Assembly: GCA_019637315.1 (NCBI GenBank)
Contig: JAHBVU010000007.1
Span: 144,952 to 208,951, forward strand
Length of the DNA stretch: 64,000 nucleotides
Direction: 5' to 3'
DNA from: Gemmatimonadales bacterium
GTDB lineage: Bacteria > Gemmatimonadota > Gemmatimonadetes > Gemmatimonadales > GWC2-71-9
This document shows positions 8,441 to 20,250 of the stretch, one piece after another. The notes under the pieces are model-generated. The model searched no databases and was not told the DNA's origin. It was given only the letters and a program-made list of their open reading frames with translations. Numbering within the stretch: the stretch's first letter is position 1; each line of letters begins with the position of its first letter. A program made the translations under genes and the position numbers.

Positions 8441-9331
8441 GGTATGATCCCGGCGCGCCAGGACCTGATAACCAGAGACGATATCCAGGAGCTCGGTCGT
8501 GATCGATGACTGGCGGTGCAGATGAAACTCTCCTCGAAGGACCAGCAACCGATCGTCGACATTCCGCTCAGCAGCATGCATGGCGGCACGACGGCTGGCG
8601 TGCTCGCTCGCGAGTGACTCCGCAGCCGCTCGGCAGAGCGTCACGAACAGGTACTGGCGCACCACCGAAGTAAACAGCGAGGTCCAGTCACCCGCCGCCA
8701 TTGGAAGCGCCCGAGGGCGCCATGGCTCAGCCGCCAATGCCTCGAGCCTGGCGCGTTCGAACGGCAGCACCGTACGGACGGTCGGCCGGAAGATGGCACC
8801 GCTATATGGACGATTGAAGTACACCCGAATTCCGTCCGTCGAGCCCGCGGTACGCCAACCATCGATTCGGGCGAGCAGTTCCTCAACCAGGGCTCCAATC
8901 AGCGCAGCCGATGCCGGGAGCGACAGGGTCGCTTCCGGCTGCGCGCCACCATCGGCCAGGCGCGCACCAATCCGGGCCCCGACAGCCAGTACCGGACCGC
9001 GGGCCTCTGCGCGGCGAGCCTGGTGCTGATCGAGAAAGTAGGCTGCGATCCTCTCGTTGAATGCTCCGCACAAGCCCTGATCGGACCCAAACACGATCGC
9101 GCCCGCCCGGTGGACGGCCTCGTCGCCAGCGATCTCGCCAACCGCGCCGGGTCGTGTATGAAGCAGGATCTGCAGCCCATAGTCGACGTTCTGGGCATAT
9201 TCCTCCAACGCCGCAGCCGCGACCTCGTACTGCCGGATACTCACCGTCGCAAGCGCCTTCATCGTGCGAACAATGGAACGCAGATCCTCAGCGGTCTCCA
9301 GCCGCCGCCTGATCCGCTCATACGTTTGCAT
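8435..9331 (-). CDS. atpG: N-type ATPase subunit gamma (AtpG)
   Basis: A 298-aa central-stalk subunit. It has the two gamma hallmarks: the N-terminal coiled coil ('[18 protein letters not shown]') and the C-terminal coiled-coil end '[19 protein letters not shown]', with '[11 protein letters not shown]' at about residues 82-92 in the Rossmann-like domain. It is the last gene of the nine-gene operon, the usual place for atpG in N-ATPase operons, and overlaps the atpA stop by 14 bases. N-ATPase gamma subunits are more diverged than those of F-type synthases, and that is seen here. Confidence 0.92.
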   Translation of the reverse strand: MQTYERIRRRLETAEDLRSIVRTMKALATVSIRQYEVAAAALEEYAQNVDYGLQILLHTRPGAVGEIAGDEAVHRAGAIVFGSDQGLCGAFNERIAAYFLDQHQARRAEARGPVLAVGARIGARLADGGAQPEATLSLPASAALIGALVEELLARIDGWRTAGSTDGIRVYFNRPYSGAIFRPTVRTVLPFERARLEALAAEPWRPRALPMAAGDWTSLFTSVVRQYLFVTLCRAAAESLASEHASRRAAMHAAERNVDDRLLVLRGEFHLHRQSSITTELLDIVSGYQVLARRDHTS

Positions 9332-10865
9332 CAGACCCCGCTCGCCACGTGTCGAGGTGACGGCCAGCCACCGTCAGGATCTGGTCACGCTGCGTATCGG
9401 CCAGACGATCTCCCCTCCTGATGGCGGCAGCCACGTCCGGGAGCTCGCGGACGACGGCATCGCGAACCAGCGCTTCCGCCTCGGCGATGCGGGAAACCGA
9501 GAGGTTGTCGAACAACCCGGACGTGACGATGAGCAGCGTGATCACCTGCTCCGCAGCTGGCACGGTTGCAAACTGCGGCTGCTTGAGCACTTCGCGGACC
9601 CTCTCGCCGCGGATCAGCGTTCGCCGGGTCTCCTCATCGAGGCGAGTTCCAAAGCGCGTGAATGCCTCCAGTTCCTCGAACTGACTGTACGCCAATCGAA
9701 GGTCCGCCGCGATGGCGCGATACGAGGCCAGCTGCGATTTACCGCCCACCCGGGACACGGACAAACCAACGTCCACAGCCGGAAGAACCCCTTTCTGGAA
9801 CAGGCCAGGAGACAAGTACACTTGGCCATCCGTGATCGAAATGAGGTTGGTCGGAATGTAGGCCGACAGGTTCTGGGCCTCCGTCTCGACGACGGGCAGC
9901 GCCGTGATCGAGCCGCCCCCAAACTCCGGCCGCAGGCGCGTCGCGCGCTCGAGCAGACGGGCATGCAGGTAAAAGATGTCGCCCGGGAACGCCTCCCGCC
10001 CTGGCGGCCGGTGCAGCAACAGCGAGAGCTCGCGGTACGCCTGGGCGTGGCGAGTCAGATCGTCGTAGACGATCAGCACGTCCCGCCCGTCCTCCATGAA
10101 GTACTCCGCGATGCTGGTTGCTGCGTATGGAGCGATGTACTGGAGGCCGGGCGCCGCCTCGCCGGGTGCCACGACGACGACCGAATACTCGAGGGCGCCG
10201 CGCTGCCTGAGCTCAGTTACGAGGCCGGCAACCGAGGCAGTCTGCTGTCCAATGGCGCAGTACACGCAGATGACGTCCTGATCGTGCTGATTCAGAATCG
10301 TATCCAGCGCCAGCGCCGATTTGCCCGTCTGGCGATCGCCCAGGATGAGCTCCCGCTGGCCCCGACCGATCGGCACCAGCGCATCGACAACCTTGAGCCC
10401 CGTCTGGAGCGGAACGGTGACCGGCGCCCGGTGAATGATCGGACGCGCCTCCCGCTCGACCGGCCACCGAGCCGCGGCGCGGACCTGCCCGCCGCCGTCC
10501 AGCGGATGCCCCGTCGGATCAATGACTCGGCCGAGCAGCCCGGGGCCGACCGGGACATCGGTTACCCGACCGGTCCGACGCACCTCGCTCCCGGCCACGA
10601 TGGCTCGGCCATCGCCCAGGAGAATGACGCCCACCTCGTCGGGGTCGAGATTGAACGCAAGCCCGGTCACCCCGGCAGCGAACTCAACCAGCTCCTCCGC
10701 ACCAACCCCAGGAAGGCCGTCTACCCGAGCCGTCCCCTGTCCGACCGACCGAACTGTTCCTACCTCACGGAGCGTCAGGCCGGGCTGGCGGCTCCGATTG
10801 GCCGCCGCGAGAAGGCCTGGAGTCCCGTCGAGCGCGGACAAAAGCTGCGCATTCGATTCAATCAC
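9318..10865 (-). CDS. atpA: N-type ATPase subunit alpha (AtpA)
   Basis: A 515-aa non-catalytic nucleotide-binding subunit of the F1 head. The Walker A motif GDRQTGKS starts at residue 176, close to its place in other alpha subunits, and '[19 protein letters not shown]' with '[21 protein letters not shown]' (quoted in parts) are alpha-specific blocks. The GTG at 10865 overlaps the atpF stop as an eight-base coupling and gives a family-like N-terminus; an upstream in-frame GTG at 10904 would lie deeper inside atpF with no visible ribosome site. The 3' end overlaps atpG. The protein is an ATP hydrolase component in the N-ATPase complex. Confidence 0.95.
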   Translation of the reverse strand: MIESNAQLLSALDGTPGLLAAANRSRQPGLTLREVGTVRSVGQGTARVDGLPGVGAEELVEFAAGVTGLAFNLDPDEVGVILLGDGRAIVAGSEVRRTGRVTDVPVGPGLLGRVIDPTGHPLDGGGQVRAAARWPVEREARPIIHRAPVTVPLQTGLKVVDALVPIGRGQRELILGDRQTGKSALALDTILNQHDQDVICVYCAIGQQTASVAGLVTELRQRGALEYSVVVVAPGEAAPGLQYIAPYAATSIAEYFMEDGRDVLIVYDDLTRHAQAYRELSLLLHRPPGREAFPGDIFYLHARLLERATRLRPEFGGGSITALPVVETEAQNLSAYIPTNLISITDGQVYLSPGLFQKGVLPAVDVGLSVSRVGGKSQLASYRAIAADLRLAYSQFEELEAFTRFGTRLDEETRRTLIRGERVREVLKQPQFATVPAAEQVITLLIVTSGLFDNLSVSRIAEAEALVRDAVVRELPDVAAAIRRGDRLADTQRDQILTVAGRHLDTWRAGSDANV

Positions 10866-11643
10866 GGTCGCGATCCGGAATCGGCTCGGCAGCCAGCATC
10901 TCACTCATGGCATCTTCGAGCGACTGAAGGTAATCGTCGATGGCCCAAGCGACCTTCCATCCTCCGGCCCGCAGTTCGACCCCGGCCACGAGGGCCGGGT
11001 CGGTCTCGAACCGCATGTCGCCCTCGTACGCGGCGGCGACCCCGACCGCACGCCGAACCTCCATCTCTTGCTCCGCAGACAAGGGAAACGCCGTTCGGAC
11101 AACCGGCTGGCGTGCACCGGCGTCGCGGGCGGCCGTTCGAATCCGCTCTCGGGTCTCGGAGTCGAGCGTCGCCAGCCGCTCCGTAAAGCGAGTCACCAGC
11201 CGCGCCTCTATCTCCGTATCGGCCATCTCCCGGAGCGCCTGCCGGATCACAGCCAGGCTTTCGTGACCTACCCGGCGACGGAGCTCGCGAACGAAGGCCG
11301 CCCGCTCCTGCTCCAGCCCATGCTGCCACCGCGCCCGCAGTGCCTCGACCTCAGCCCGTGCCACGCGAACCTGTTCCAGCCGCATGGCCTCGAGCTCGGC
11401 CCGAGTCTCAGCCAGCCGACGCTCACGGTCCGACTCGAATTCGGCAGTCAGCCGCCGGTACTGCTCGCCCTCCGCGGCTGCCGCCTCACGCAACTGTCGG
11501 GCGTCCTCCGTTTCCGCGCGAATCCGTTCTTCACGCGTGCGCATGACCCGGGTGACGGGGTCATACAGAAAGCGCCGGAGCAACCAGACCAGCAACGCAA
11601 AGTTGATGATCTGCGCAACGACGGTAAACGGATCGATCAGCAA
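10858..11643 (-). CDS. atpF: N-type ATPase subunit b with delta-like C-terminus (AtpF)
   Basis: A 261-aa peripheral-stalk subunit, much longer than a classical b subunit (about 156 aa). It has one N-terminal membrane helix ('[16 protein letters not shown]'), a long charged coiled coil (about 35-175) and a C-terminal domain whose '[18 protein letters not shown]' block resembles the end of F-type delta subunits. N-ATPase operons lack a separate delta gene, so this domain probably supplies the contact to the F1 head. The TTG at 11643 follows the atpE stop by four bases, with GGCGGA just upstream, and yields the typical N-ATPase start '[11 protein letters not shown]'. Confidence 0.92.
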   Translation of the reverse strand: MLIDPFTVVAQIINFALLVWLLRRFLYDPVTRVMRTREERIRAETEDARQLREAAAAEGEQYRRLTAEFESDRERRLAETRAELEAMRLEQVRVARAEVEALRARWQHGLEQERAAFVRELRRRVGHESLAVIRQALREMADTEIEARLVTRFTERLATLDSETRERIRTAARDAGARQPVVRTAFPLSAEQEMEVRRAVGVAAAYEGDMRFETDPALVAGVELRAGGWKVAWAIDDYLQSLEDAMSEMLAAEPIPDRDRD

Positions 11644-11647
11644 CTGC

Positions 11648-11935
11648 TTATCCGCCGGCGCGCGAAAGCAACGCGGCCCAGAAGGGGTTGGCAAAGATCA
11701 GAACGATCGCGATGACAAAACAATAAATGCCGGACGACTCAATGATCGCGAGGCCGATGAACAGCGTTCGACTGATCGAGTTTGCCTCATCCGGCTGCTG
11801 TGCGATCGAGGCCAGTGCCTGGACGATGGCGCGGCCTTCGGCGAGGGCCGGGGCTACCGATCCGACGCTCACCGCCACGCTGGCCATGATGATGGACACG
11901 ATCCCAACCCAATCAAGCCCCCCTAAGCTAGCCAT
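11648..11935 (-). CDS. atpE: N-type ATPase subunit c, double-carboxylate rotor subunit (AtpE)
   Basis: A 95-aa hairpin of two membrane helices. Aligned by eye to the Ilyobacter tartaricus sodium c subunit, E33 sits where that protein has Q32, and E66, S67 and Y71 match its E65, S66 and Y70 ('IIESSGIYCF'). The polar loop is 'AQQPDEAN'. Two carboxylates per subunit are typical of N-ATPases; whether the ion is Na+ or H+ cannot be settled from sequence. ATG 11935 overlaps the atpB stop by eight bases; a longer frame from 11977 would only add residues encoded inside atpB. Confidence 0.95.
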   Translation of the reverse strand: MASLGGLDWVGIVSIIMASVAVSVGSVAPALAEGRAIVQALASIAQQPDEANSISRTLFIGLAIIESSGIYCFVIAIVLIFANPFWAALLSRAGG

Positions 11936-12638
11936 CGGTGCTCCTCTGTCGTTCCGATGTGGCGACCACCTCGTCATGCGCTCGAGTGGCCGAAGCGATG
12001 TACACCATCGCCAGGACGGCGAAGATATATGCCTGAATGACGCCGATCAGCAGCCCGAATGCCTGCATGATGGCGGGGACGAGCAGCGGCGCGAGACCGA
12101 GCAGGAGAGCGACGATTACCGTGCCACTCATCATATTGCCGAACAGCCGCAGCGCCAGCGCGAGCGTACGGGACAACTCACCCAGGATCGTGAAGGGCAG
12201 GATGAACAGCGACGGCTGCGCATATTGCTTCAAATAGCCGCGAAGCCCGTGCTCCCGAATGCCGAACACCGGCACCGCAACAAAGACGCAGAGCGCCAGC
12301 GACGCCGTGGTCGACAATGAACCGGTCGGGGCGTGGTATCCCGGCACGATGCTCAGCACGTTGGAAACGAGGACGAAGAGGAACAGCGTTCCTACGAAAC
12401 TGAGTACCGGTCCAGGACGTTGTCCGCTCACCTCGCGGATCTGATCGAGAATGAGCGACACGACCGCCTCGAGAATGTTCTGACCGCGGGTGAGGGTGCC
12501 GTCGGTTCGCAAGCCACGTCCCAGCAACCATGACGCGCCTGCCAGCAGGATCATCACGGCCCACGTCCAGACCAGGGTGGCATTGACCTTGACCACACCC
12601 CACTGCCAGAAGACGATCTCGTCCGGAGTCAGATCCAC
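11928..12638 (-). CDS. atpB: N-type ATPase subunit a (AtpB)
   Basis: A 236-aa stator membrane subunit of about five to six helices. The essential stator arginine is R164 in 'LALALRLFGNMMSG'. The start is set by a strong AAGGAGG eight bases before GTG 12638, giving the N-ATPase-type opening 'DLTPDEIVFWQWG'; the longer frame from 12710 has no such site. It lies between atpR and atpE as expected for this operon type. The subunit forms the two ion half-channels against the c-ring. Confidence 0.95.
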   Translation of the reverse strand: MDLTPDEIVFWQWGVVKVNATLVWTWAVMILLAGASWLLGRGLRTDGTLTRGQNILEAVVSLILDQIREVSGQRPGPVLSFVGTLFLFVLVSNVLSIVPGYHAPTGSLSTTASLALCVFVAVPVFGIREHGLRGYLKQYAQPSLFILPFTILGELSRTLALALRLFGNMMSGTVIVALLLGLAPLLVPAIMQAFGLLIGVIQAYIFAVLAMVYIASATRAHDEVVATSERQRSTDG

Positions 12639-12646
12639 TCCCGTTC

Positions 12647-12653
12647 CCTCCTT
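12647..12653 (-). promoter_or_regulatory. Strong ribosome binding site for atpB
   Basis: On the minus strand this reads AAGGAGG, a full anti-16S match, eight bases before the GTG at 12638 and touching the atpR stop. It is what decides the atpB start. Confidence 0.75.
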
Positions 12654-12972
12654 ACGAACCTGACGGGGGATCGCCGGCTGGGCTGGGTTGCCCGGGCCGG
12701 TCTGGCGCACCCACGACGCGAATCAGGATCGTGCGCGCCACCAGGAAGCCCGCAACCGATACCAACAGGGGAACGACCTGTCCACCGGACAACAGGACGA
12801 TACCCGCCGCGGCTCCCGCGGTCCGAACCAGGAAGCTGCCGACCACGAGCAATGCCGGGAATCGAACCGTCGCGATCCGACGCACGGTCCACCACAATCC
12901 TCCAAAGTACAGCAGGCCGAGCCCAAGACCGCCAGCTGCGGACAGCAGTGACCTCGCAACGACCTCAGTCAT
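12652..12972 (-). CDS. atpR: N-ATPase accessory membrane protein AtpR
   Basis: A 106-aa protein of three predicted membrane helices, with 'LGLLYFGGLWWTVRR' in the first and 'FLVRTAGAAAGIVLL' in the second, the arrangement of the AtpR family found only in N-ATPase operons. AtpR is thought to help c-ring assembly or sit near the stator; its exact role is not established. ATG 12972 overlaps the atpQ stop by eight bases and gives the usual short N-terminus; an upstream in-frame ATG at 13017 adds 15 basic residues encoded within atpQ. Confidence 0.9.
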   Translation of the reverse strand: MTEVVARSLLSAAGGLGLGLLYFGGLWWTVRRIATVRFPALLVVGSFLVRTAGAAAGIVLLSGGQVVPLLVSVAGFLVARTILIRVVGAPDRPGQPSPAGDPPSGS

Positions 12973-13294
12973 TGGTTCCGCCCGGATCGCTGCCCTCGTC
13001 CTTCGACTGAATCGCACGTTGCTCGAGCGAGACCCAGTACCAGGCGTTCCAGCACCCGATTACCAGGCCAGCCACCAGCAGCATCAGCGTCCAGGAGTAC
13101 CGGCTCGGCCAGCGGGCATCGATCCATACGCCAAGCGCAACACCCAGAACGGTGGGCAGCGCGATCGACCAGCCGACCATACCGTACATGCCAAGCCCGA
13201 ACCAGGTGCCGCGCTCCCGATGGCGGCGAGCACGCTGACGGCGTCGGGCGCGGCGGGCAATGCGGCTCGCCAGCGGATCATCGGGCGCCGACAC
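12965..13294 (-). CDS. atpQ: N-ATPase accessory membrane protein AtpQ (AtpI-like)
   Basis: A 109-aa protein with a very basic N-terminus (about residues 10-29, mostly Arg) followed by two membrane helices. The segment 'GTWFGLGMYGMVGWSIALP' is the AtpQ signature and 'LGVWIDARWP' is shared with the AtpI/MgtE-like small ATP synthase proteins. It overlaps both neighbours (atpC by 17 bases, atpR by eight). AtpQ is diagnostic of N-ATPase operons; a role in divalent cation supply or ring assembly has been proposed by analogy with AtpI. Confidence 0.92.
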   Translation of the reverse strand: MSAPDDPLASRIARRARRRQRARRHRERGTWFGLGMYGMVGWSIALPTVLGVALGVWIDARWPSRYSWTLMLLVAGLVIGCWNAWYWVSLEQRAIQSKDEGSDPGGTND

Positions 13295-13676
13295 GATCCT
13301 CCAACTCCATCAAACGGCGGATGAAGTCCGCTTCGAGGCGAGCGACGGCGCTGCGCGCCTGACGGGTCCGCTCGTCGACCGCCCGAAACTCTTCCTCGAC
13401 CAGAACGTGTAATCGATCCGGATCGTCGCCGAGAACCCCCCGCGGGGTGGACACCGTTACCAGGGCACCGCGCTTTACCATCAGACCGCCGTCGACCGCC
13501 GCAAACCGTTCCTCCCCGCCTGGCAACAGGTAGGATACCAGGCCGGGCACAAGGGCAGCCAGAACGTCCGTGTGCCGCGGCAGCAGCGTAAAGCTCCCGT
13601 GCAACCCGTCGGCTGTAACCTTCTCGACCGTCTCGTCAGTCAGCACCTCGGTTGCCAGCAGGATCTTCAATCGCAT
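13278..13676 (-). CDS. atpC: N-type ATPase subunit epsilon (AtpC)
   Basis: A 132-aa subunit. The N-terminal beta-sandwich shows 'GSFTLLPRHTDVLAAL', the usual epsilon block, and the C-terminal part is a charged helical stretch of about 45 residues. It follows atpD after five bases and overlaps atpQ. The order atpD-atpC at the front of the operon, instead of the end, is one of the features that separate N-ATPase from F-ATPase operons. Confidence 0.93.
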   Translation of the reverse strand: MRLKILLATEVLTDETVEKVTADGLHGSFTLLPRHTDVLAALVPGLVSYLLPGGEERFAAVDGGLMVKRGALVTVSTPRGVLGDDPDRLHVLVEEEFRAVDERTRQARSAVARLEADFIRRLMELEDRVGAR

Positions 13677-13681
13677 TGGAC

Positions 13682-15088
<1,407 letters not shown>

Positions 15089-15199
15089 TCATCCTCGGAG
15101 GCAGCCCGGCAGCTGATCACCTCAGCGAGAGCCTACCTCGCACCGGCGCCGCGGTCGGTCGAGGACGCCGACCCGACCCCATGCGACATCTGGCTCCTG

Positions 15200-15205
15200 A
15201 TTATA
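15200..15205 (-). promoter_or_regulatory. Candidate -10 element for the N-ATPase operon
   Basis: Reading the minus strand gives a consensus TATAAT at the very end of the upstream SnoaL-like gene, about 125 bases before atpD. No convincing -35 hexamer is seen 16-18 bases upstream. A short hairpin (stem 15153-15158 with 15168-15173, nine-base loop) lies in the presumed leader. Chance occurrence of TATAAT is low in this GC content but not excluded. Confidence 0.4.
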
Positions 15206-15545
15206 CCAGCGGCACGTAGAAATACGACTGGCGCCGCCAGATCGCGCCATCCTTGAAGCGGTAGCAGTCGGCAAAGGCGATATCCACCGGCGTGCCGTCC
15301 GTCCTGGCGCCGACGAAACGACCCCAGGAAGCACCTGCATCGCCCTCGATGACAAAGGCCTCGAAGCGATGCTCACCGCGGATGGCTCTGATCCGCCGGT
15401 AGAAATCGAGCACGGCCTCTCGGCCGTTCAGCAACGGAAACCCGGGGCGATCGTACGTCATTTCCGGATGAAAGAACGGGGGCAGCGCGTCCCAGTCTGT
15501 CGCATCGATGGCGCGGAACATCGCTTCCAAGTCAGCTCGTGTCAT
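15201..15545 (-). CDS. SnoaL-like / NTF2-fold protein
   Basis: A 114-aa protein of the NTF2-like fold, recognisable by 'FFHPEMTYDRPGFPLLNGREAVLDFYRRIR' (quoted in parts: 'FFHPEMTYD', 'LLNGREAVLDFYR') and 'ADCYRFKDGAIWRRQSYF'. Such small domains act as ketosteroid-isomerase-like enzymes, polyketide cyclases or binding proteins. ATG 15545 has GGGGG six bases upstream; another ATG two codons earlier is possible. It follows the KstR2-like regulator by 16 bases and is probably co-transcribed with it. No clear catalytic Asp/Tyr set can be assigned, so activity is open. Confidence 0.82.
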   Translation of the reverse strand: MTRADLEAMFRAIDATDWDALPPFFHPEMTYDRPGFPLLNGREAVLDFYRRIRAIRGEHRFEAFVIEGDAGASWGRFVGARTDGTPVDIAFADCYRFKDGAIWRRQSYFYVPLV

Positions 15546-15561
15546 TATCATCCCCCGAGGA

Positions 15562-16170
15562 TCAGGGCTTGGGCCGCAGAATACCGTCGAGCACACGGTC
15601 CGCGAACGCATCTGCGATTTCCGCCGGGCTCAGCGAGCCCGATGCGGAGTACCATTGAGGCACCCAGTTGACCGCGCCAAGAATGAACAGTCGGGTCAGC
15701 CGCACGTCGAGGCCAGATCTCAGCTGATCGGTTTCGAGCGCGCGACGGATCAGACCGTCCCACAGCGCATCGTAGCGGTCACGCAGGCGCGTCATCCGCT
15801 CCCGGGCCTCACCCTCGAGCTGCCGGGTCTCGTAGAGCAGCACGTAGGTGCCGTGATCATTGCCAACCAGCCGCGCGATGTGGGCACGAAGCGCCTGGCG
15901 AATGGCTGCAATCGGATCGTCCGTCGTCGCCATAGCTTCACGAAACCCGGACTCCATGATGGCAATGCCGCGCTCCATCAGCGCAAGCAGCACAGCCTCC
16001 TTAGTCCGGAAGCGATAGTGAAGGCTGCCGGGCCAGACACTCGCCGCTTCCGCGATGTCGCGGATCGTGGTCGCGGAGTAGCCCTTGCGGCGGAACAGAC
16101 GTCCCGCCGCATCGAGCATAGCTTCGACCGGATCAGATCCTATGCGGGGTGCCGGGGCGGGTTTGGTCAT
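15562..16170 (-). CDS. TetR family regulator, KstR2-like
   Basis: A 202-aa regulator. The N-terminal HTH reads 'ATTIRDIAEAASVWPGSLHY', followed by 'FRTKEAVLLALMERG', the standard TetR block. The C-terminal part 'FILGAVNWVPQWYSASGSLS' closely resembles the KstR2/sterol- and fatty-acid-type TetR C-terminal domain, whose ligands are CoA thioesters. ATG 16170 was preferred over the longer frame from 16263 because it places a normal short arm before the HTH. It heads a two-gene unit with the SnoaL-like gene. Confidence 0.9.
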   Translation of the reverse strand: MTKPAPAPRIGSDPVEAMLDAAGRLFRRKGYSATTIRDIAEAASVWPGSLHYRFRTKEAVLLALMERGIAIMESGFREAMATTDDPIAAIRQALRAHIARLVGNDHGTYVLLYETRQLEGEARERMTRLRDRYDALWDGLIRRALETDQLRSGLDVRLTRLFILGAVNWVPQWYSASGSLSPAEIADAFADRVLDGILRPKP

Positions 16171-16286
16171 TCGGCCAATCTCGAAAGATGGACGGAGCCT
16201 GTCAACGTTCTCCGCTACGGATTCCCCCGCGTCACGGCGTTCGGTCGCTGGCTCGGATACCACATCCGAGCCGCATCGACCGAGGG

Positions 16287-18086
16287 CTACTGCGCGCGAC
16301 TGGGCGCTGCGATGGGAAGGTCCAGGCGACTCGGGAAACGGTCGCCGTGATGCAGATTGACCCGCGCCGTTCTCGCAACTGATCCCGATTCGCGAGCCAC
16401 GACGCCGCCCGAGTTGTAGTTCTTCTCGAAACGGATGGAATTGAGCGCACCAACCACGAGACGAAGTCGACTTCCCTGCTTGATCCTTCTGGCAAAGAAG
16501 TCGAAGTCATCCAGCACGAACGGCGTGACCTCCCCGGGCGTCATCAGCCGCTCACGTTCGAGGCTTTCGCGATACCGGGCCCGCTGGAGCTGCCGGGTCA
16601 GGTAGATGGCCTTGCCATCCGAGGTCACCTCGTACAACGTCGCGTGAAAGTCCGTATCGGGAACATCCATCGAGAGCCAGATGGTCAGCTTGACGTAACC
16701 GGCCAGGTCCACCGCGTTTGTCAGGGGAGCCGTCTGATAGATGACGCCGGCACCGAACAGATCGAGCGAATCGGCAGAGCTCAGGTAGCCCCCGCTGCTG
16801 CGAAGCTCATGCGCCCCGGGACGCGTATCCAGAGGATCATAGGTCCACCAGTCGGGTGGCACCTGCGTTCCGGATCGCGTGCTGGTCAAAGCGCCCGCGG
16901 ATGCAACCGTTGCCGGATTGCCACCCGGCGAGGCGAGAAAGTATTGCTGCCTCGAAGCAGTGACCGACTCGAGAGCGTCCGCGTAACGCCATTCCTCGGC
17001 CCCCATGAGGTAGTAGGCGACCCGGTTCTTGAGGAAAGCCGGCTTAGCCTTACCCTTGAGGACCCAGTCGTACCACTCCGTATGAACCGAACCGAGATCG
17101 AGAACACTGGCCGGCGCGAAGGAGAGCCCGCCGATATCAGCGCGCGGCCAAAACGTCGCAAAGTGATCCCAGGGGCCAATGATGAGGTAATGGTTGGCCT
17201 TCGCGCCCGCATTGCCGAACTCCATATGCCGCTTGTAGTGCCGCATGGCGGCGCGCTGTTCACTGTCGAAGTGACCGCTGACCGTCAGGATGGGAATGTC
17301 GATCTTCGGGTAGTCAGCCTGACTGACGGCCGTCTGCTCGACGAAGTCGCCGTGCATCGGATGCCTGATCCACTCCTGCAAGTCGGTGGTCTGATTCCCA
17401 GCGACACTGTCGAGCACGGCAAACGGCAGGTGATTCGAGTACCAAGTCCAGAGGACCTGCCTCCAATAGTCCTCATCGCCATTGAGCTGCGGGTTGAGTG
17501 ACCGTCCACTGACACCGGTCAGCCAACGAATGGCATAGGTCGAGAAGATGTTATATGGATTGAGCGACGTGTAGGAAAAGTACCCAGCGGCGGTCGGCAC
17601 GATCGTCGCCAGGTGAGGAGGGAACTCCTTCAGCGTCGTCCACTGAGTAAATCCCAGATACGAGAGGCCGGCCATGGCGACCTTCCCGTTCGACCAGGGC
17701 TGACGGGCAAGCCACTCCGTGATGTCGTAACCGACCGGGCCGTCCTGCAGAAAGGGCTTCCAATTGCCCCCGGTGTGGCCTCGACCGCGTGTGTCGGCGG
17801 TCACGAAGACGTAGCCACGCTGCGCGAAGTACTTGGCCGTGAGATGATAGGCATCGGCCATGTAGGGCGTCAACGCGAAGACGACAGGGAGCGGCTCGCG
17901 CTGATGTGCCGGCCGATAGACGCTCACCACGGCCTCGACACCGTCCCGGAGCGGTACCCGGAGGCCCCACTCGACCCGAATCTCCTTCGGATCGGGCGGA
18001 GCGGGCCAGGTGTTACGCTGGGCCCCAAGCGCATCCGCCCCTCCGGTGAGCGAGACTACAACTGCCGCAACAAGGAACCGGAGCAT
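16287..18086 (-). CDS. Secreted CocE/NonD family alpha/beta hydrolase
   Basis: A 599-aa exported enzyme with a signal peptide (about residues 1-24, 'FLVAAVVVSLTGGADALGAQ'). It has the X-Pro dipeptidyl-peptidase/CocE layout: alpha/beta hydrolase domain with nucleophile motif 'GLSYLGFTQW', an acid in 'SGHFDSEQR' and the histidine in 'IIGPWDHF', then a C-terminal jelly-roll ('YVKLTIWLSMDVPDTDFHATL'-type block beginning 'YVKLTIWLS'). Family members hydrolyse esters or acyl-peptides such as glutaryl-7-ACA or X-Pro dipeptides. ATG 18086 starts a clean signal peptide; the frame extends upstream to 18251 without one. Substrate unknown. Confidence 0.92.
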   Translation of the reverse strand: MLRFLVAAVVVSLTGGADALGAQRNTWPAPPDPKEIRVEWGLRVPLRDGVEAVVSVYRPAHQREPLPVVFALTPYMADAYHLTAKYFAQRGYVFVTADTRGRGHTGGNWKPFLQDGPVGYDITEWLARQPWSNGKVAMAGLSYLGFTQWTTLKEFPPHLATIVPTAAGYFSYTSLNPYNIFSTYAIRWLTGVSGRSLNPQLNGDEDYWRQVLWTWYSNHLPFAVLDSVAGNQTTDLQEWIRHPMHGDFVEQTAVSQADYPKIDIPILTVSGHFDSEQRAAMRHYKRHMEFGNAGAKANHYLIIGPWDHFATFWPRADIGGLSFAPASVLDLGSVHTEWYDWVLKGKAKPAFLKNRVAYYLMGAEEWRYADALESVTASRQQYFLASPGGNPATVASAGALTSTRSGTQVPPDWWTYDPLDTRPGAHELRSSGGYLSSADSLDLFGAGVIYQTAPLTNAVDLAGYVKLTIWLSMDVPDTDFHATLYEVTSDGKAIYLTRQLQRARYRESLERERLMTPGEVTPFVLDDFDFFARRIKQGSRLRLVVGALNSIRFEKNYNSGGVVARESGSVARTARVNLHHGDRFPSRLDLPIAAPSRAQ

Positions 18087-18335
18087 TGCCCTATTCCACC
18101 AAGCAGAGATCGTTGTCGGTTGAGGACTGGCGACATGACTTGCGCGCAAACAACTGGCCTGCGGCGTCGCAGACCGGCGCAGCCGGGTCGGAAGCACCTT
18201 CGGAACTACTTTCAAGGTGGTCGCTCGACCAATCTCAGAAGCGGTCATCAATCTGTCAATGGAAGTTACGCGATCGAACGGCTATGTCCCGAAGCACCCG
18301 CGCGGCGTCGCCCACAGCGAAAGGGGGTCCCTCTA

Positions 18336-18364
18336 TTGACAGGGTAACGTCACGTTAGATTGAT
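18336..18364 (+). promoter_or_regulatory. Candidate korAB promoter (TTGACA, 17 bp, ATTGAT)
   Basis: A consensus -35 TTGACA at 18336-18341 is followed after 17 bases by ATTGAT at 18359-18364, a plausible -10. This gives a leader of roughly 20 bases to the korA ATG at 18388, with GAGGAG just before it. Spacing and orientation are right for a vegetative promoter. Confidence 0.55.
18345..18357. promoter_or_regulatory. Perfect palindrome TAACGT-C-ACGTTA inside the korAB promoter
   Basis: A 13-bp inverted repeat with a single central base lies entirely between the -35 and -10 hexamers of the korAB promoter. A protein bound there would block RNA polymerase, so a repressor operator is the likely meaning. 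The binding protein is not identified; two TetR-type regulators lie upstream in the window, but neither is adjacent. Confidence 0.6.
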
Positions 18365-18387
18365 GGACCAGAGGAGAATCCCTTCCC

Positions 18388-20246
<1,859 letters not shown>

Positions 20247-20250
<4 letters not shown>

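Larger units (their letters stand above)
18087..18387. other. Divergent intergenic region between CocE-type hydrolase and korA
   Basis: About 300 bases separate the two starts. The right end holds a TTGACA hexamer and a 13-bp palindrome that are described separately. The rest has no good reading frame on either strand and no visible RNA gene or repeat. Confidence 0.6.
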
